Part shown: positions 35,331 through 48,921 of the stretch, piece after piece
Layout: each line of letters opens with the position of its first letter
Position numbering within the stretch: the first letter of the stretch is position 1
Assembly (NCBI GenBank): GCA_050084515.1
Contig: CM114272.1
Coordinates: forward strand, 36,208,001-36,272,000
DNA: 64,000 bases
Source of the DNA: Blasia pusilla
Lineage: Eukaryota; Marchantiophyta; Marchantiopsida; Blasiales
Reading direction: 5' to 3'
Notes under the pieces: generated by a model
Seen by the model: the letters and a program-made list of their open reading frames with translations, nothing else
What the model was told of the DNA's origin: nothing
Databases searched by the model: none
Position numbers and translations under genes: made by a program

Positions 35331-36700
35331 TGTTTATGGCTACCCCTTATGACGTTGACGCCACCGATCTGGCATTGGGTAACCTCGATCAATGCCATAG
35401 CAATAATCTGCTCTTGCAACTACTGTATGTGAGCAACCATCCTAGCCTCATGCCTTGCATCTCCTTTGATGCTCTTAGGTGGCATACCTCTACCTCCTCC
35501 ACAAGCATGGCCACCACCCTCTTGAGAAAATCCAACTCCTCGTCCCCCAATGGAACTACTTCGCGCACGACCTCTAGGCCCACTCAGACCGGAAACTCGC
35601 TCTCATGCCCTCTCTGGCCCTCGGTTTGGACGTAGCTCAGGGTGTAGGCTGAAAAACCTGGCGTATATGACCATACCTTTGATAATGGTCACACTAGTAA
35701 ACTCCAAGTGCGGACCCGTCTTCTCCTTTAGGTTGAGGCATGCGTCCACTACAATCTCATTGGTGATGAGCTCCAATATATGCCCGACAAAAAATCCGTG
35801 GCGGCTGTGGTTGTGTTGTATATGATGACACAAGTCTCTATGGACGGGACTCCCGATATCTTCCCTGAGCTTGTGGTGCTACAGTCCCTCTCCCAAAATC
35901 GACGTTGCAGCATTGGTGGTACGCGCAATCGTAACTGCTCTCGCACATGACCCATGGCTACTATGCTCTCCTCAACCACCTTGCACTCAATACACTATGC
36001 TATCTCAAAAACATGTCTCAATCTAGGTAAGAAGTACATAAGAAATATTGCATTCCTCACCCGTTTCCGCAAGTCTCATTCCAGCATCGCGTACCATGTT
36101 TGGACAACCTGGGCCTCCCCCTTGAGTGACACTAATCAACCGACGTAAGCGAGTGAATGCCTCACTCAAACTCCCACTTGGGTGCCTCTGGAAGTCGTGG
36201 ATGCTTTGCAACTTCTCAATTCAAACCCCTTACTAGTCCCTCTGCAACTCCGCAAAGAACTCAACCACAGGGTTGAACCTAGGACAAACCCGACTGGACA
36301 ATATAACTGCCCCAATCCGACTTATCCCTCCCAACACATCACTAGTGGAAGAGGATGTAGCCTCTCCTAGCTCCTCCTCCTCACATGGAAATGGCTTAGT
36401 CCACGACACATAGTGTGGGTCATAGTAGAGCCTCGATCTCATGGGCATATCTCTGAGAGAACTCATGATAATTCTCCATGGGTTCCCCCTCTAAATGCTT
36501 GAGCATACCATTCCATGCTGTGAATGGGTTGAACTCTCTAGAGTTCTTAGCCCGTTGCGAATCTCACCAACTCCTAAACTCCACAATGAAGTCGTGCAAC
36601 TCTATCGTACCCAAAGCACCTGAAAACCTACGTGATCCTCTACCCCATCCTCCATCTTGTACTCCCAAGTGATAGGACCACTCAATGTGTGGGGTGATAT
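35331..36700 (-). pseudogene. gag, family B copy 1
   Basis: Minus-strand fragments parallel copy 2: SRLYYDPHYVSWTKPFP (about 36430), the NPFTAWNG segment (about 36520) and the ACLNLKEKTGPHLE stretch (about 35720), which matches the spacer after the zinc knuckle in copy 2. A knuckle itself is not cleanly readable here. The coding frame is broken by many stops and indels. Confidence 0.6.
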
Positions 36701-36739
36701 ACCAATCAACTCCTCTACTCCATGAGTTACGCCCGGACT

Positions 36740-36860
36740 AAGAGCCAAAGAGGGCACCTGAACGGTTTGCCTCTTGGTATAAGGTGGTGGAGCTATGGTT
36801 TTCCTTGCCTTGTGTTTGTAACGCAAGCCTCTCATTAGGAGAGTGGGTTTGGTTTGACAT

Positions 36861-36916
<56 letters not shown>

Positions 36917-37211
36917 ATGAACTCTCCATTTTGGAGGTATACCCTCTGGTCTCTCCCAGAGAACATATGCTCATGGTCACCTCCTTGGACTTCAAGTCAA
37001 AAGTAGAAATATAACTATATTCAAAATACAAACTTACCAAAAATAGCAAGACTCTATATATGGCTCCAAATGAGCCAAAACAAAAGGGAAAGCTACTCTA
37101 TCAGGTTATCCGTGGCCTCAATAGGTCATCCTCGACCGCTTGAGGCTGTCCTCCACTACCAACGAAGGCTCTCTACTAGAACTTGTTGATCTATTCTAAA
37201 ATACGTGACAT
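36740..37211 (-). repeat. family B 5' LTR (copy 1) with internal inversion
   Basis: It starts TGTCACGTATTTTAGAATAG at 37211 (minus) and follows the other family B LTRs to about 36915. A GA/TC microsatellite (about 36864-36912) comes next. The section at about 36770-36863, carrying CTCTCATTAGGAGAGTGGG and GGTTTGGTTTGACAT, lies in the opposite orientation to the rest of the LTR. Confidence 0.75.
36864..36912. repeat. (GA)n microsatellite
   Basis: An almost pure run of GA on the plus strand, inside the family B LTR at the edge of its inverted block. Confidence 0.9.
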
Positions 37212-40200
37212 TCGCATAGGATGAGTCATTTCTTTTATGAACTTGAAGTTTTCTATGCTGAAAGTTTAGATGTATATACTTCTTTTTGACTCTTTACCTC
37301 AATTTTCTTCAGTTGAATGTTGTTTTTGTACCATTCAATTATTTTCACTTGGAAATTTTGGATGTTAATTACTTTGCAAAAAAAAAGCATCATAGTAATT
37401 TTCAAGTCCTTAAAAAATTCACACTCACCTTTTTTTTGTGAATACTAAAGGCCTTAATATATATCCAAATCCAAACTTTGCAAGTGTGGTATGAGTCTTT
37501 GGTGAGAATGCTTAAGATATATCCAAATTTCTTGCATGCAATAGATTATTATGTCCAAAATATGGAATGAATAACATAAATATGTAATATTTTCAAATGC
37601 TAAATTTCCAACTTATGGTATGTTCCATTTCCATGCTTTTACATCATTGAGAGTTAATATTTAGAGGTGTTCTTTAAAATCCAATCCGTTAAGAAAATGG
37701 AATCCCACCAATAATTGGTTGAAGCATAGGTACATAAAAGAATTTTCATCAAAAAGGAACCAAGGATATGAAATAAAGTAATGCCACTTGTGCATGCATA
37801 CCAATTCTTCCAAATGAAAATGTTACCAAATAATATTAACAAAAAATAGTAGAAAAAAACTCATTAGTTTACTCACGAAAGAAAGAGAGTGTTTTCTTTC
37901 TTTCTTTCGTCTTGGGGAAAATCCACGTTGTCAAATAAGATTGATGTCAAAACCCATGCATCCAAGTTCATGTTGATGTTGGTCATTATGTCACAGATGT
38001 GATGTTTAAGTTTCCATTTATTTATTTTTAGACATTGATTAACATTGAAAGATTGATAATAATAGAATGATGATCAAGGGGTTATGATTGATTTCTATAA
38101 GCCAAATAAAGGTATCTTCTAAGATATCTCCTTTTCATTTACAACCAATTGTCATAACATCTATAAGAAGGCTCTAATATGGGCACGTATCATTAATTTT
38201 TTCTTGGTGGTCAATTTTTTACACCATGATTTTGTTGGTTTTTTCTGCTAAGGGATGTTTTTATTTTCAAAATTTACATAGAAATATGTTTTTGAAGTAG
38301 GAAATATTCCTAGATATACTTTTTTTTTTCCAGAATTTTACAATTTTTTCATCCATTGTTACAAGGAATGCCCACCAAGATCTATGCAGAATAGGGCATG
38401 TTATAGTTTAAAAACATATCTATTTAAATGCTAGCATATGGTGTTTTTCTTAGAAGGAAAATAGGTTTGTATTTGAAGCACCTATTTCTTATATGAGACA
38501 TCCAAAATATGAATGAACTCAATCTATTTTGAAAGATACTACTAGAGTTTACATGTTTTAATGGAAAAGTTGAAATCCTCTTTTTTCCCTGGTTAAACAT
38601 TGAGAACCCCTAATGCCCCGGATAAAAGATTAGTATTCCATTGCTCTTGCCATGCCCTAAGCACCTAGTAGTGGTAAAGGACCTATTGGTTTAGCATGTA
38701 TGGCTCTCTACAACATCTTATGAATGCTAATGATATTTAGCTTATGTGAAATTTAAAATGAATTATTTTCCTATCCAATTCGAAAAGGACATGTAGCACC
38801 AATTTAGAGTTTAACATAGAGACGTGGTAAGGAAAATAATCGCATAGATAGATGGTGAGCTCATTTAAAATAACCAATCTGAAAAGATGGATTAGATTTT
38901 GCATAATTGACGATAGTGAGCTCATTTGAAATACCCAATCTGAAAAGATGGATTAGAGTTTGCATAATTGACGATGAAAATTCACCATTTGCCTAGTTGA
39001 TTAAATGACGATAACGTAATGGGAATAGGTTTAAACTTAGAAATAGCCGCCTAGAATTAAAATTTTACTTTTGGAAAAATAAAAATAATTTATTGATATA
39101 ATCCCGATATAAAACTACGCTTAGAAGTAAAACTAGATTATGTTAACTTAATTAAAGAATTTCTCTGTGAAACTGGACAAATACCGTTACATATGTGACC
39201 AACCGGGTAAGTAGCCATTTTCACCGTGAAATTTCCCGGCTGCGGTTGGCGAACCCAGATAAGAAGGATCTCGCATCCACGACCGCCGGTGACTGCAGAA
39301 AGAAGTTCCCGGCCCCTACTTCTGTGGACATCACGATGGTCGCTCATTCACGTACGTCCGCGCCGATTCTCGCAGCTCACTATCCGGCGATGCGGGAACG
39401 GACGGCGAGCGAGAATCGCCGTCAAAGACCGTCCAAGCCAAGCGAGCGTTGTCAATCAAGCACATAAGCTCCAACAACCGCCGTACAATAAAATAAAATA
39501 AAAATAAAGTAAATAAAAAATGGTAAAAATACTAATACGATTGTCGAGATCGGGCGAGTTTGACTGATCTCCCTCCACGGGAGAGCAGGTCCTCCGATTT
39601 GCTTTGTTCCATGTTCGCCGCGCACTGCGCGCTACAGTGCCTCAACGAACAGTCCGGTGGACTCGTCGCCGGCCTCGCGATTTCAACCGATTCCGTCGCG
39701 TTCAAAGCGTTGATGAAACCCACGTTGTGAGAAAACCCTCAGCATCGACAGGCGGTAAGGTGACTCAGGTCAGGTCAGGTCAGGGCAGGGCAGGAGGGGA
39801 CCTTGACCATGGTTCACGCATGCCAAGTGCGCACGGGAATCCTGTTGGAGGGGCGACTCGCGGTCGCTAGCGCTGCTGTGTTATTTTATTTACCCAGATC
39901 GGCGGGCTGCCGCCAAGCGAGCACCTGGCACTTGAGGGGCCGGTCACATCAGCAGCCTCCACTTGGCGGGGTGTCGTATCCAGCTGGATAGCGGAGCGTC
40001 GGCCTTGACTAAGACCTACGTGGCGCGTGGTTCCAAGTAGCCCGATAAAATGCTACTTTGGCGGGGCTTTTGGAGGAGACGAGAGATCCGGGCAGGTTGA
40101 CTGGAATCTCATCTCATCCGAAAGGATGGGATGTCACTTTTAGGGCCGGATCGCCCTTACCGGAAGAAGGTTGCAGCAAGCCCTAATGAACAGAATGTGT

Positions 40201-40236
40201 CGATTATTTGCTTAGCGAAATTGTTTGATGTTATAA
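37212..40236. other. gene-free, mainly AT-rich DNA
   Basis: 37.2-39.1 kb is AT-rich with no gene. 39.2-40.0 kb is GC-richer and includes GGTCA/GGGCA pentamer repeats (about 39765-39800). No protein family recognised on either strand. Confidence 0.55.
38855..38976. repeat. tandem duplication, 61-bp unit
   Basis: GTGAGCTCATTTAAAATA... at 38855 recurs as GTGAGCTCATTTGAAATA... at 38916, with only a few differences over 61 bp. Confidence 0.85.
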
Positions 40237-40361
40237 CTAGCATCTCGCCCATATGATCCTACTTGTTAGAAATAAGGATGTTCTCGTACGCGCTTCAAAA
40301 AGTAGGAGTGTCAACATCCGAAATGGGTTTCCCAAATCTCGTCCTCCTTTAATAATGTAAA
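40237..40361 (-). mobile_element. Helitron-like fragment
   Basis: On the minus strand the 3' end reads GGGCGAGATGCTAG before a T (CTAG at 40237-40240). The 5' side reads TTACATTATTAAAGGAGG; a second similar start (TTTATATTATTAAATGATCA) lies about 24 bp further out, so the 5' end looks duplicated. Limits are approximate. Confidence 0.4.
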
Positions 40362-43300
40362 TTATGATCATTTAATAATATAAATTATGATGAGGTTATA
40401 TGACAGAAAATCTAAATTATCATAAGGAGTTTGTATTTTTGTGTTTTCCCGTTTTATAACACAACTAAAACTAAATAGGATCTCTGATCCATGCAGATAT
40501 GACTATGTAATGGAGATTTTGATGTCTCTAAATTCTACTCTATGTCGCTCCTAACCCTAAGATGTCGGCGGGTGTTTAATCTAAATTTTAATGGAAATTT
40601 ATGGGGATGCCTAAAGAGGTTGAATCTTGCAAAAAAATCCATGCTTGCACATATAAAATCCATTATAATCTCAACACGTGCGAATCTTATATTTGGGAAG
40701 GGGTCTTCCTTTAGAGAAGTACCAAAAATTTACCAATTGCTCTCCTCTTATTACAACTAGCAGTTGTTGGACTTTACCAAAACTCACATTTAGTCCACAC
40801 GTGTGGATTTCCATGGGATAAGATCCTTAAAGGTCTATTATAGGGTGCCACTCATTCCTCTTCAATGTGAGTTAAGTGAATGCCCCAATTCCTCCCTTCA
40901 TTCTTAACTCACATTTAGTCCACAAGTGTAGACTTTAGATTATAATTTATATTATTATTGGAGAGTGCTCTTTCATTGACACTTGACACTTTCAACCAAT
41001 AACATTGTTTGCCTTTTGAAGTAATAGGATCGTTCGAAATAAAGTTAAAATAGTACCTGAGAACTTTGAGAGTTCCTCATGGGCGGTAATTGAAACAGAT
41101 GTATTGCAAACTCATCTTTTCAATGTTATTCCCAATTTTTCGTTTGGATAAAAGGCATATCCAAAGAGGTAGCCGTTGGCGTACATCCTATGTCAAGGGC
41201 GCAGGGGAGTTGCTACAGGCAAGTAATGAATTTCCCAAAGGGGACTACTCATTTTTGAGTTACAAATAGATTTGGAGCGTCATATACACCCGAGTTAGTG
41301 GGAGTCCTTGTTTAGAGAAATGGGGACCTCGTGTGTTATACGATTTCTCCAAAAAAGATTTTACTATCTATGTTCAAAAGTGAACTTTGTCTACTTTCGG
41401 ATCATATTATATATTGATTTATTTTAATCTATGAAAGAAATAATATGAATAAGGTACACACATTAAGACTAGACGAGGATCCCTTCCCATCTCCGGACTT
41501 GAGAAAAGAAATGAATAGTCCTCTTAGATGATTGTTGGAATGAGGCATGGACGGAATCTTTACGTGTGAGATTCTAGACCTAAACAAAACCAACCATATT
41601 TCAAAATTCAACCTAATCTTCTTGAGAAATTCCTGGCTAATCCGAAAGGGTAGATATGAGAGAAATTCCCCCTTCTTTCTTTTCAGGGCCGATTTTGTCC
41701 CGCAGGTTTTTGGCTCAATATGTCCTCCACACCCCCAACCCCACCCCCCCCTTCTTTGGCATCTCCAATGGGTCTTTCAGGGCCGGTTGTGTCCCGCTGG
41801 TTTTCCATCTAACGTTTATATTGAAGTTCATTGCCTAGATTTATTAAGCTCCACAATTTCTCACGAGAGGATTTGAGGCTATGCTCATAGCGGTGGCAAA
41901 GCCTCAAATCCAGCTAGATTACCGATTTAGCTAATGTCTGATTGTTGACCTCGTACCAAGTCAACTCAGCCCCGATTATCACTATCCAGCGCGAAGCCGC
42001 GCTTCCATCTGGCGGCACACCTCGAGACAGACAGAGCCAGCCAGGCCGGGTGGCTGGCTGACTTGACATCCTAGCTACGGGGACTAAAAGAGTGTCGACG
42101 TCAACTACTCGCGCTAGAAGAGAGACGGTTCCAAAAGGGGCGTGAATCGTGGAGGAGCGCGAGCTGGAATCCAGCGACGCTAGAGGAAGGAGGGAGAGGA
42201 GGAGGACTCGAGTACGTACGACACGAGCTCGTGACCTGTCCGCTGCCGAACCTCCTCACGCGTACGTGTCCTTGGTAGAGGTGGACACGGACACCGCGAC
42301 CAGCCAAGCGGACTCACGACTCCGGCAGCTGAAGTCCTGTAGAAGAGTTGAATGAATGAATACATGACGAGGGAGTTTGGCTCCTCGAGTCTTGACCCGA
42401 GAGCTCGATCCGTGCCAACCAGGTTCAAGATTCAATACAGATATTTCGCCTTTTCTTCATTTTATTTTTTAAAAAACGTCGCCCTCTTTTTCCTCAGTTT
42501 TCACGGAACGAAGAAAGGACCCCCGACCGCTGCGACTCACGTGTCGAGACCTCGCTTTTGGGAAGAAGCGCAAGTCGGCGAGAGCGAAGAAGGAAAGAAT
42601 CTGTTCGGAGAAGCGGAGCTTGGGGTTCGGGCTCCACGGAGCCGGTCCAAGTTCGACGTCAACTTCAAAGCGACGAAAAGGCAAGAGAGATGGAGAGGGG
42701 GGGAGAGAGAAAATGGCCCAAAGTCTCGTCTTTGGGGGGTCTGAAGTTTGAATTTGGGGATAAGGAATCCGCGGTTTGAATTGGGGGAGAAGTAAGGGAG
42801 GAAGGAGCCAAGGAACAAGCGACGGGGCGTGTGATTGGCGCAAAATGAGACTCGGATAGAAACGTATTACATGTTGAAGTTTGAATTGAATATCAAGTAT
42901 TCGCACGTTGAATGCATGGACTTCTCTCATACTTTTCCTTACTTCCTTGGGAAGTAGAGTAGAGGACGAGGCCCGAAAGAAAATCGGAGGTTGGTGAAGA
43001 GCCCCATTGCGAAGATATCTAATAGACTAATACTATTGGAGCGACTTGCAGGACTTTATCATGGTCCCGCGCAAATGTTTTTCGTTTTCGAGTAGGTTGT
43101 CCCAAACATGGGCAGAACCCCACCCCTGTGACACGTCCTAATGATACAAATCTGTTTTTTTTTCTTTTTTTTTTTTTCCTTCTGGAGTTTAGTTTTGTCA
43201 CTTGTTAAAACCATCAACCTAAAAAACTACAAATGCCTACAGATGTTCTTAACGCTATTTTGAATTTGAATGAAGGAGCTAACAACCAACCAAATTGCCC

Positions 43301-44469
43301 CATCCACCTTACCCGGAGAATACCAACTTAATAATGCAAGAGATATCATAACTCTCCGGCAAGAAACGATGTCGTGAGCGGGCATTAACGTACATGCTGG
43401 GAGTTGGACACGTGAAACACTCGCGGAAAATCTCGTCTTTTGTTTCGATTTGTTTTGCTTTCGAGAGCGCGTCAATAAAGATCGAACGCACGACCGCACG
43501 TGGAAATAGAGAGACAGAAAACCTGAGGTTTTAGGCCCTTCTAAAGGTGGGGAAGTAGTACGCCATATCGCGGTGGATGTCGGAGATCGACGGTTCCGAA
43601 GCCGCCAAAACATGTCTGGCCCCATACTAGGCTCGTGGGGCTACCACTGCAGCACAAGCCTTTTTAGGGATACGGAGCGAAATACCACTGAACTTAGAGA
43701 GGGACTTAGAGTCGCCTCTTTCGGTTTACGAACACGTCTCTAAGCGTAGACAGAGATGCCCTTCAGGTCTACGAACACTTAACACTAGATTTAGAGGGAG
43801 AGTCTCCGTTTGAGCTATACGGACACATCCAAATCCAAACTCACATACAGATAGAGAGAGTTGAAGGATTGCGCTTTTGACGTTTCCATGTGCTTCCCAC
43901 ATATGGAAGGAATCATTAGGTGGTATTGTCCTTTGAGAAGGGGCCACGTGGAGAGAAGAGAGAGAGAGGGTTGTGGTTTTGTCAATTTTATGCCCCCCCG
44001 CAGAGAATACGTTGGGACAACAAAATGATTGAGGTGTGATTGTTGCTCTTTGGGGGGACGGGGGAGCGCGTGGAGGGGGAGGGTACAGCTTCATGACGGA
44101 GTATGGTGATGACCCTAACTCGAAGGTTTGCAACCCAAGCGAGTGAGGAAATCGGGGGAAAAGTGTCTTCTCCGTTCAGCTCAGAGAGACTCCATCGGAA
44201 AGGTGAAAGGGTTGAATTCGGCTGCTGACGTGATGGGGAGTGGAATATGAAAGGTTTGCCCTCTCATTTGGAATATATGAGATACCTTCCAATTATTGGC
44301 CTTTCAATCTCCACCATCGCAAATGTGAAGGCCAAAATGGAACAAACACCTTTTTCCTTTGCCTTCTGGTTGGAAGGCCGTCTACTTCCCCATTACAATA
44401 ATTCTCAAGTTTTCGTGTTTTCTAGTGCAGGGTTCGTTTGTTTCTAAGGAGTCCTTTATCGTTGTAATA
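40362..44469. other. gene-free stretch with GC-rich block
   Basis: No gene supported. A plus-strand Helitron-like start (TTATATTATTATTGGAGAG) lies near 40949 without a 3' end. 41.68-41.82 kb repeats a GGGCCGATTTTGTCCCGC segment twice. 41.9-42.85 kb is GC-richer with overlapping frames on both strands; it could be an unrecognised promoter or first exon. Confidence 0.45.
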
Positions 44470-44622
44470 CTAGTATGTTACACCAGTGACAAAGCTTTGC
44501 TCTTGATTTCCCTTCCATGATAGAAGGGCATGAATAGGACAGGTGTCAATAGAAGGATCTTAAAAGGATAGGTGTCAAAGGAGGAGGGTTTCCCTAATCT
44601 CATCTTCTTTTAATTATATAGA
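44470..44622 (-). mobile_element. short non-autonomous Helitron, 153 bp
   Basis: Minus-strand start TCTATATAATTAAAAGAAGA after an A, end GTGTAACATACTAG before a T. The 5' part resembles the elements ending at 46502 and near 46685. Confidence 0.65.
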
Positions 44623-46306
44623 TTCTCGCGGAGCTCACCGAAATACTCATTTCATCAAACATTTTTATGGCTCGCCTAGTTGTCAAATAAAGGTGTGCAT
44701 CCCATGGCAGAATGTGGCAACAAGGCGGTGGCTATCGATCGCCCAATAATTGTTGATTGGTGCTTCACGAAGAAATTGGGGGTTCAAAGAGGTGTTCGGC
44801 CAATCGGATGGAGCTCTCATGCTCTTCCAATTCTGTGCCCAATAATTTTGGAGGGGGATGTGTTCACATCGTGGAGAAGGGATGGGGGCCTTTTAGAAGA
44901 CTCATATGTCTATGAATATGTGACACCACTTTTCCCCACTTCTCATCATCAATTCTTGTCCCTCCATTGCAACTAACATTTCCGGCCTCACTCTCTACGA
45001 CTTTGATTAATGGTTTATTTAAAACATCTTGAAAACTTTGATTTTGGACAAATCTGAGTGTCATGCCTTGAGGTTGCGCATCGTTTCAAGATCTCCCACA
45101 TACAACCCGTTTCAACCCCACGTGGCAACGTTTGGGGAGAAATACCGCAGATCCCTCCCTCCGAAGCAACTCTGAGGTGGAGTTGCTCTAGCCTGTAAGG
45201 CTTCGCCCAAATTTCCCTGTGTCTCTATTCCTCCCATTTTCCCTCTGTGACTCTGTCGCTGAATCCCATTCACTATTCAGACCCAAACTATCTAGTTAGT
45301 ATTTATGTACGCTCCACTGTATAACGTCCACGAAGAGGCAGGGTGCAAAAGTGCTGTTATGACTATCTTGCGATCATGCGAACGGGAATGGGAGTACCAG
45401 CTGGCGAATGTTCACAAGTCAATAAGTCTGCAGGCCGTGAGCAGCCATCCTGTGCTTGACAAATGGCATGCTCGACAGGCGACACTTTTCAAAGCCCGGG
45501 GGTGGTGGGGATGTTAGATGTCCCTTAAACGTCTAGTTGTCTGTCCGCGGTGAGTTTACTTAAGTGGTGACCGGGTAACCGGACAGCTGATCCCCTAACA
45601 CCGACCAGCTTCCCCTCAGCTGCGCTCCGCCAGAATCGCCACTAGAGGCTCATGGATATTGAGTCCAGTCAGAGTGACGTCCGCTGACTAGACTTAGTGA
45701 GTAGATGTACTTAGCCTCCCCTGTGGAGATCCCTCCCCCGTCACCTGTGTCATCTTAATGTCCGTATGCTGACTAGACTTAGTTAGGGCTTGGTTAGTTA
45801 GCGATACCCTACTACATTAGTGAATTTTCGGTTTGGATGGGTTTGTCGGGCCCATCCACTTTGGCCCCGTGGTTGAAATTAACGGGCAGCATCACGTCTC
45901 AAAGTTCTTAGGAAGAATAATGAACTTCCATAAAAACGATTGATGGAAAACTCATTAGAGATACAAAAGGAGGGGGCAATAGAGAGTTAAAACCCGCAGG
46001 TCATAATCGGCCTCAAAGAAGGGGCTATCCCCCCTACCGACCACACTCACCGACAACAGAGACGATATTTAAGTGAATCCGTTTGGCATGATTTTAGAAC
46101 ACCCCACACTCTTTGGGGTTCACGGAGGGGGTGGTGAATAAGAATATGGATAACTTGTGATATGGAGAGAATGGACATTTAATTCATGTGGTAATCACAT
46201 TGTCCAATCAATCACTTGTGATGTTTGTTAGTAGTCTAGAAAACATGTGTCAAGGGCAGAGGCTCTTGTTATATCAAAAGTAAGAGGCGTGCTGTTTTGA
46301 AACAAT
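44623..46306. other. gene-free stretch
   Basis: No gene recognised. The frame 44680-44976 has no known domain. Contains the LINE-like repeat listed at 45913-46035. Confidence 0.5.
45913..46035 (-). repeat. dispersed repeat, second copy of the 13756-13882 type
   Basis: Minus strand: GAGTTTTCCATCAATCGTTT and GGGGGGATAGCCCC in the same order as the copy at 13756-13882, about 75 percent alike by eye. Confidence 0.4.
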
Positions 46307-46502
46307 CTATCCGCATGCTCGTGCTATGCACGGATGAAAATCACCTGTGAAAGGCGTCTAGCTAGTTAATTTAAGCTTCGCTCTTCTCTTATGTTAATGT
46401 AGCTTTTGTATTACAAGTGTCATCACCGGAGGAAGAAAAATGTACATGTGTCACCACGGGAGGAAGGAGTCTTCAAACCCCATCCTCTTTTAATCATATA
46501 GA
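46307..46502 (-). mobile_element. Helitron-like element, about 196 bp
   Basis: Minus-strand start TCTATATGATTAAAAGAGGA after an A. The 3' side has a clear hairpin CGTGC-ATA-GCACG followed by GAGCATGCGGATAG; CTAG has become ATAG, so the end is less certain. Confidence 0.5.
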
Positions 46503-48921
46503 TATGGCTTTTTCTCCTCGCCCGCTCCCTCTCTCACGTGGACTCTTCCCTTATCTTAGTTCTCTTCTTTCTTAACTTTACTCCCTCCTTAAAAATTACA
46601 CATGTCAACATCATAGGAATCTTCAAAGGACATGTGTCAATAGGATAAGGGGGGATTTTGTGCCCATCTTCTCTTAATAATATAGGTGAAGGTTTTCTTT
46701 GTATCATTTTCTATTGCTTTCATTGAAAAGCTTGGGAGGCAAAGACTTAAGGAAAATATTATTACTAAACATAGATCCTCAACTACAATTTTTTGAGAAT
46801 CAAAGGAACTACGAGAAACAAAATTTTGGGGAAAAAAAATCCAACGCTACGGAGGATGTGGAATTTATGTTATAATAAGCTAAGAAGGGGGTTACCTTTT
46901 TGGTTAATTCTATTCCTAAAAGAGTTAAGCCTCTCTTGAAAAGGAAGGTCCCTTAAAAAATAATAAGTTTACATTTGTTGGGATTAGAATGGATTCTCTA
47001 CGTGCATGGATGTTTGTTTCTACAAGATAAGACCTCCTCTGGCATCCATATAGACTTCTACTAACATTGGAGCTTGAATACCGGCGGACATCAAGCCTTG
47101 AGGAGTTGTGGCAAAGGTGTTGTGAGACTAATTGCATGGACCTACTATCTTATTTGATGGTGTTGTAGTGAAAAAAAGGAAGGTACATACTTATCCAAGT
47201 GTTGCAACTAGACTTACTAGTTACTCCATAGAATACATATTCTTAAAGAAGAAGAAATTTTGATATGAATTTATTTCAAATAGAAATAATTTATTTGAAT
47301 TATGATGGTAATGCATGTAAATTTAAAAAGTAATTGAGAGTAAATTTATTTTTACTTGAAAATTCAGGAAATTTAAATCGTAACTCAAAATAAAATTAAT
47401 TTGGGAAGAAAATGCAAATAATTTATCATCTAGATTTATAATAATTTAATTTAATCAAGTATTAGAATACAACATTTTCATATATATATATATAAAAATA
47501 AAATTTGAATCTATTAGATAAACAAGGTGGGTGGAGGTCGTGTTAAACATCCCATTTCATACATTTTCTACTTAAAAGTTTTTCATGGAGGAATCTTGGT
47601 GAAAATGAAGGTGGATATTAGCCTCCTTACATAGACAAGATTGTCCTTATGCAATATGGAGTAGATATATGGATTAAATAGCTCATTTCTCCCACAAAAG
47701 CTCTAACCTCGCAAAGTAGCCCACCTACCCACATTTATATCTTAATGTGACGTCGATCTTCTATGAAAATGAAATTTCTTTTTTCCTCCTCGTTTTGAGC
47801 CCCTTCCAATCAAAGAGACCTCATCTTTTATGAACTTCTTTGGATGATTGCCCGGACCCAATATTCAATTCCAAAGCATGGAGAGGGCGAATCAAAACTA
47901 CATAGGCCAACTTTTTGGCTGAATTTTTTTTTTCTATTCTATATTATGATGAGAGGATTCCATGTATGCTTTTCCATACAAAAATTTAAACATCTCTTCC
48001 CATGCATTAGAGCAAATTCAATCCTTAGAATATCCACTTTATTATTAAAAAAATTTGAATCGGACCATGATTTGCCAAACATTATTGGCGATCTCTTGAG
48101 ACACCCTATTGGACACGTCCTCGCCTTTCTCTTTGAGGTTAGTATTCCCACACTATTATAGATGGTGTCGTGGCTCCTTCGGAATTGCTCGCAGTATTTT
48201 TAGAGCATATGCCCTATAAATAATTAATTGGACTGCTAACCCGCCTTGTCCCAGCGCTTACTCGAAAATATCGTATGGCGCACGACAGACTTCGGAGGTG
48301 CTGTGAGAGTCCTGCTTTAGCATGAACGCCCCGTGGACTATGGCCATTCCCTCCCACCGCTGACTGCGCATCTGTTTCCAAGATCTAGTCACTACCAATT
48401 TAGCCGGGTCTACCTGACCAGCAGAAACACGCCAAGTTAGCAGGATGTCCTAACTTTAGCCGCCCTTCCCTGCGCTCAGGAGTGCCGGGCCTGCTGCTGC
48501 TTCGGCCCCTCCTCCAGGTCCGCGACACCGGGGCAGGAGGTCCCCTGCGACCGTTGGTGCGGTACGCGGGTCGAGGACGGTCGGGGATATTTTACGCCGG
48601 TGTTGTGCCCGTACTGTTTTTGGCCGGGAAGTATCCGCGAGTTCGTTTCCAGAGGAAGGCGGTCGGGTTTGCCCGGCGCGTGGGCAGGCGTCTCGAGGCA
48701 GCCGGTGGAAGCGACCGGCGTGGGCTGGCGCGTTCGAACGGTCGCAGCCTCGCAGGCTCGACGTTGAGGACCGGCGGGTCGACGGAGACGTCGGAGCCGC
48801 GCGGCCGTCAGCTGTGACGACACGTGCTATGGTAGCAGCGCATTCGCACTGTCCTCCGCGGATCGTAGCCCGAGCCGCCACCGTGCCCATCTCGCTCCCT
48901 CCCCGCAACAGCGCAGAGCGA
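46503..48921. other. gene-free stretch upstream of the SAUR-like gene
   Basis: 46.5-48.2 kb is AT-rich, with one more Helitron-like minus-strand start near 46685. From about 48.25 kb the sequence turns GC-rich. The long frames at 48456-49079 (minus) and 48482-48817 (plus) overlap each other and look like by-products of that composition. Confidence 0.5.

Larger units (their letters stand above)
31871..37211 (-). mobile_element. Ty3/gypsy family B copy 1 with methyltransferase domain
   Basis: The most complete family B copy. On the minus strand from 37211: LTR (with an internal inversion), gag (about 36700-35330), gag-protease linker (35330-34760), retropepsin (34760-34400), C5-methyltransferase (34290-33060), then reverse transcriptase (32700-31871), which is cut off where the LTR of copy 2 begins. 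RNase H, integrase and 3' LTR are missing. Stops and frameshifts occur in every domain. Domain order and sequence agree with the family A copy at the right edge, so the methyltransferase is an integral part of the polyprotein and not a chance insertion. Confidence 0.85.

Noticed and set aside
36738-37049. 103-codon frame with a Ser-Leu run
   Set aside because: It reads through the GA microsatellite inside the family B LTR.
42469-42930. 153-codon minus-strand frame
   Set aside because: Pro/Ser/Arg-rich and overlapped by plus-strand frames; no domain recognised.
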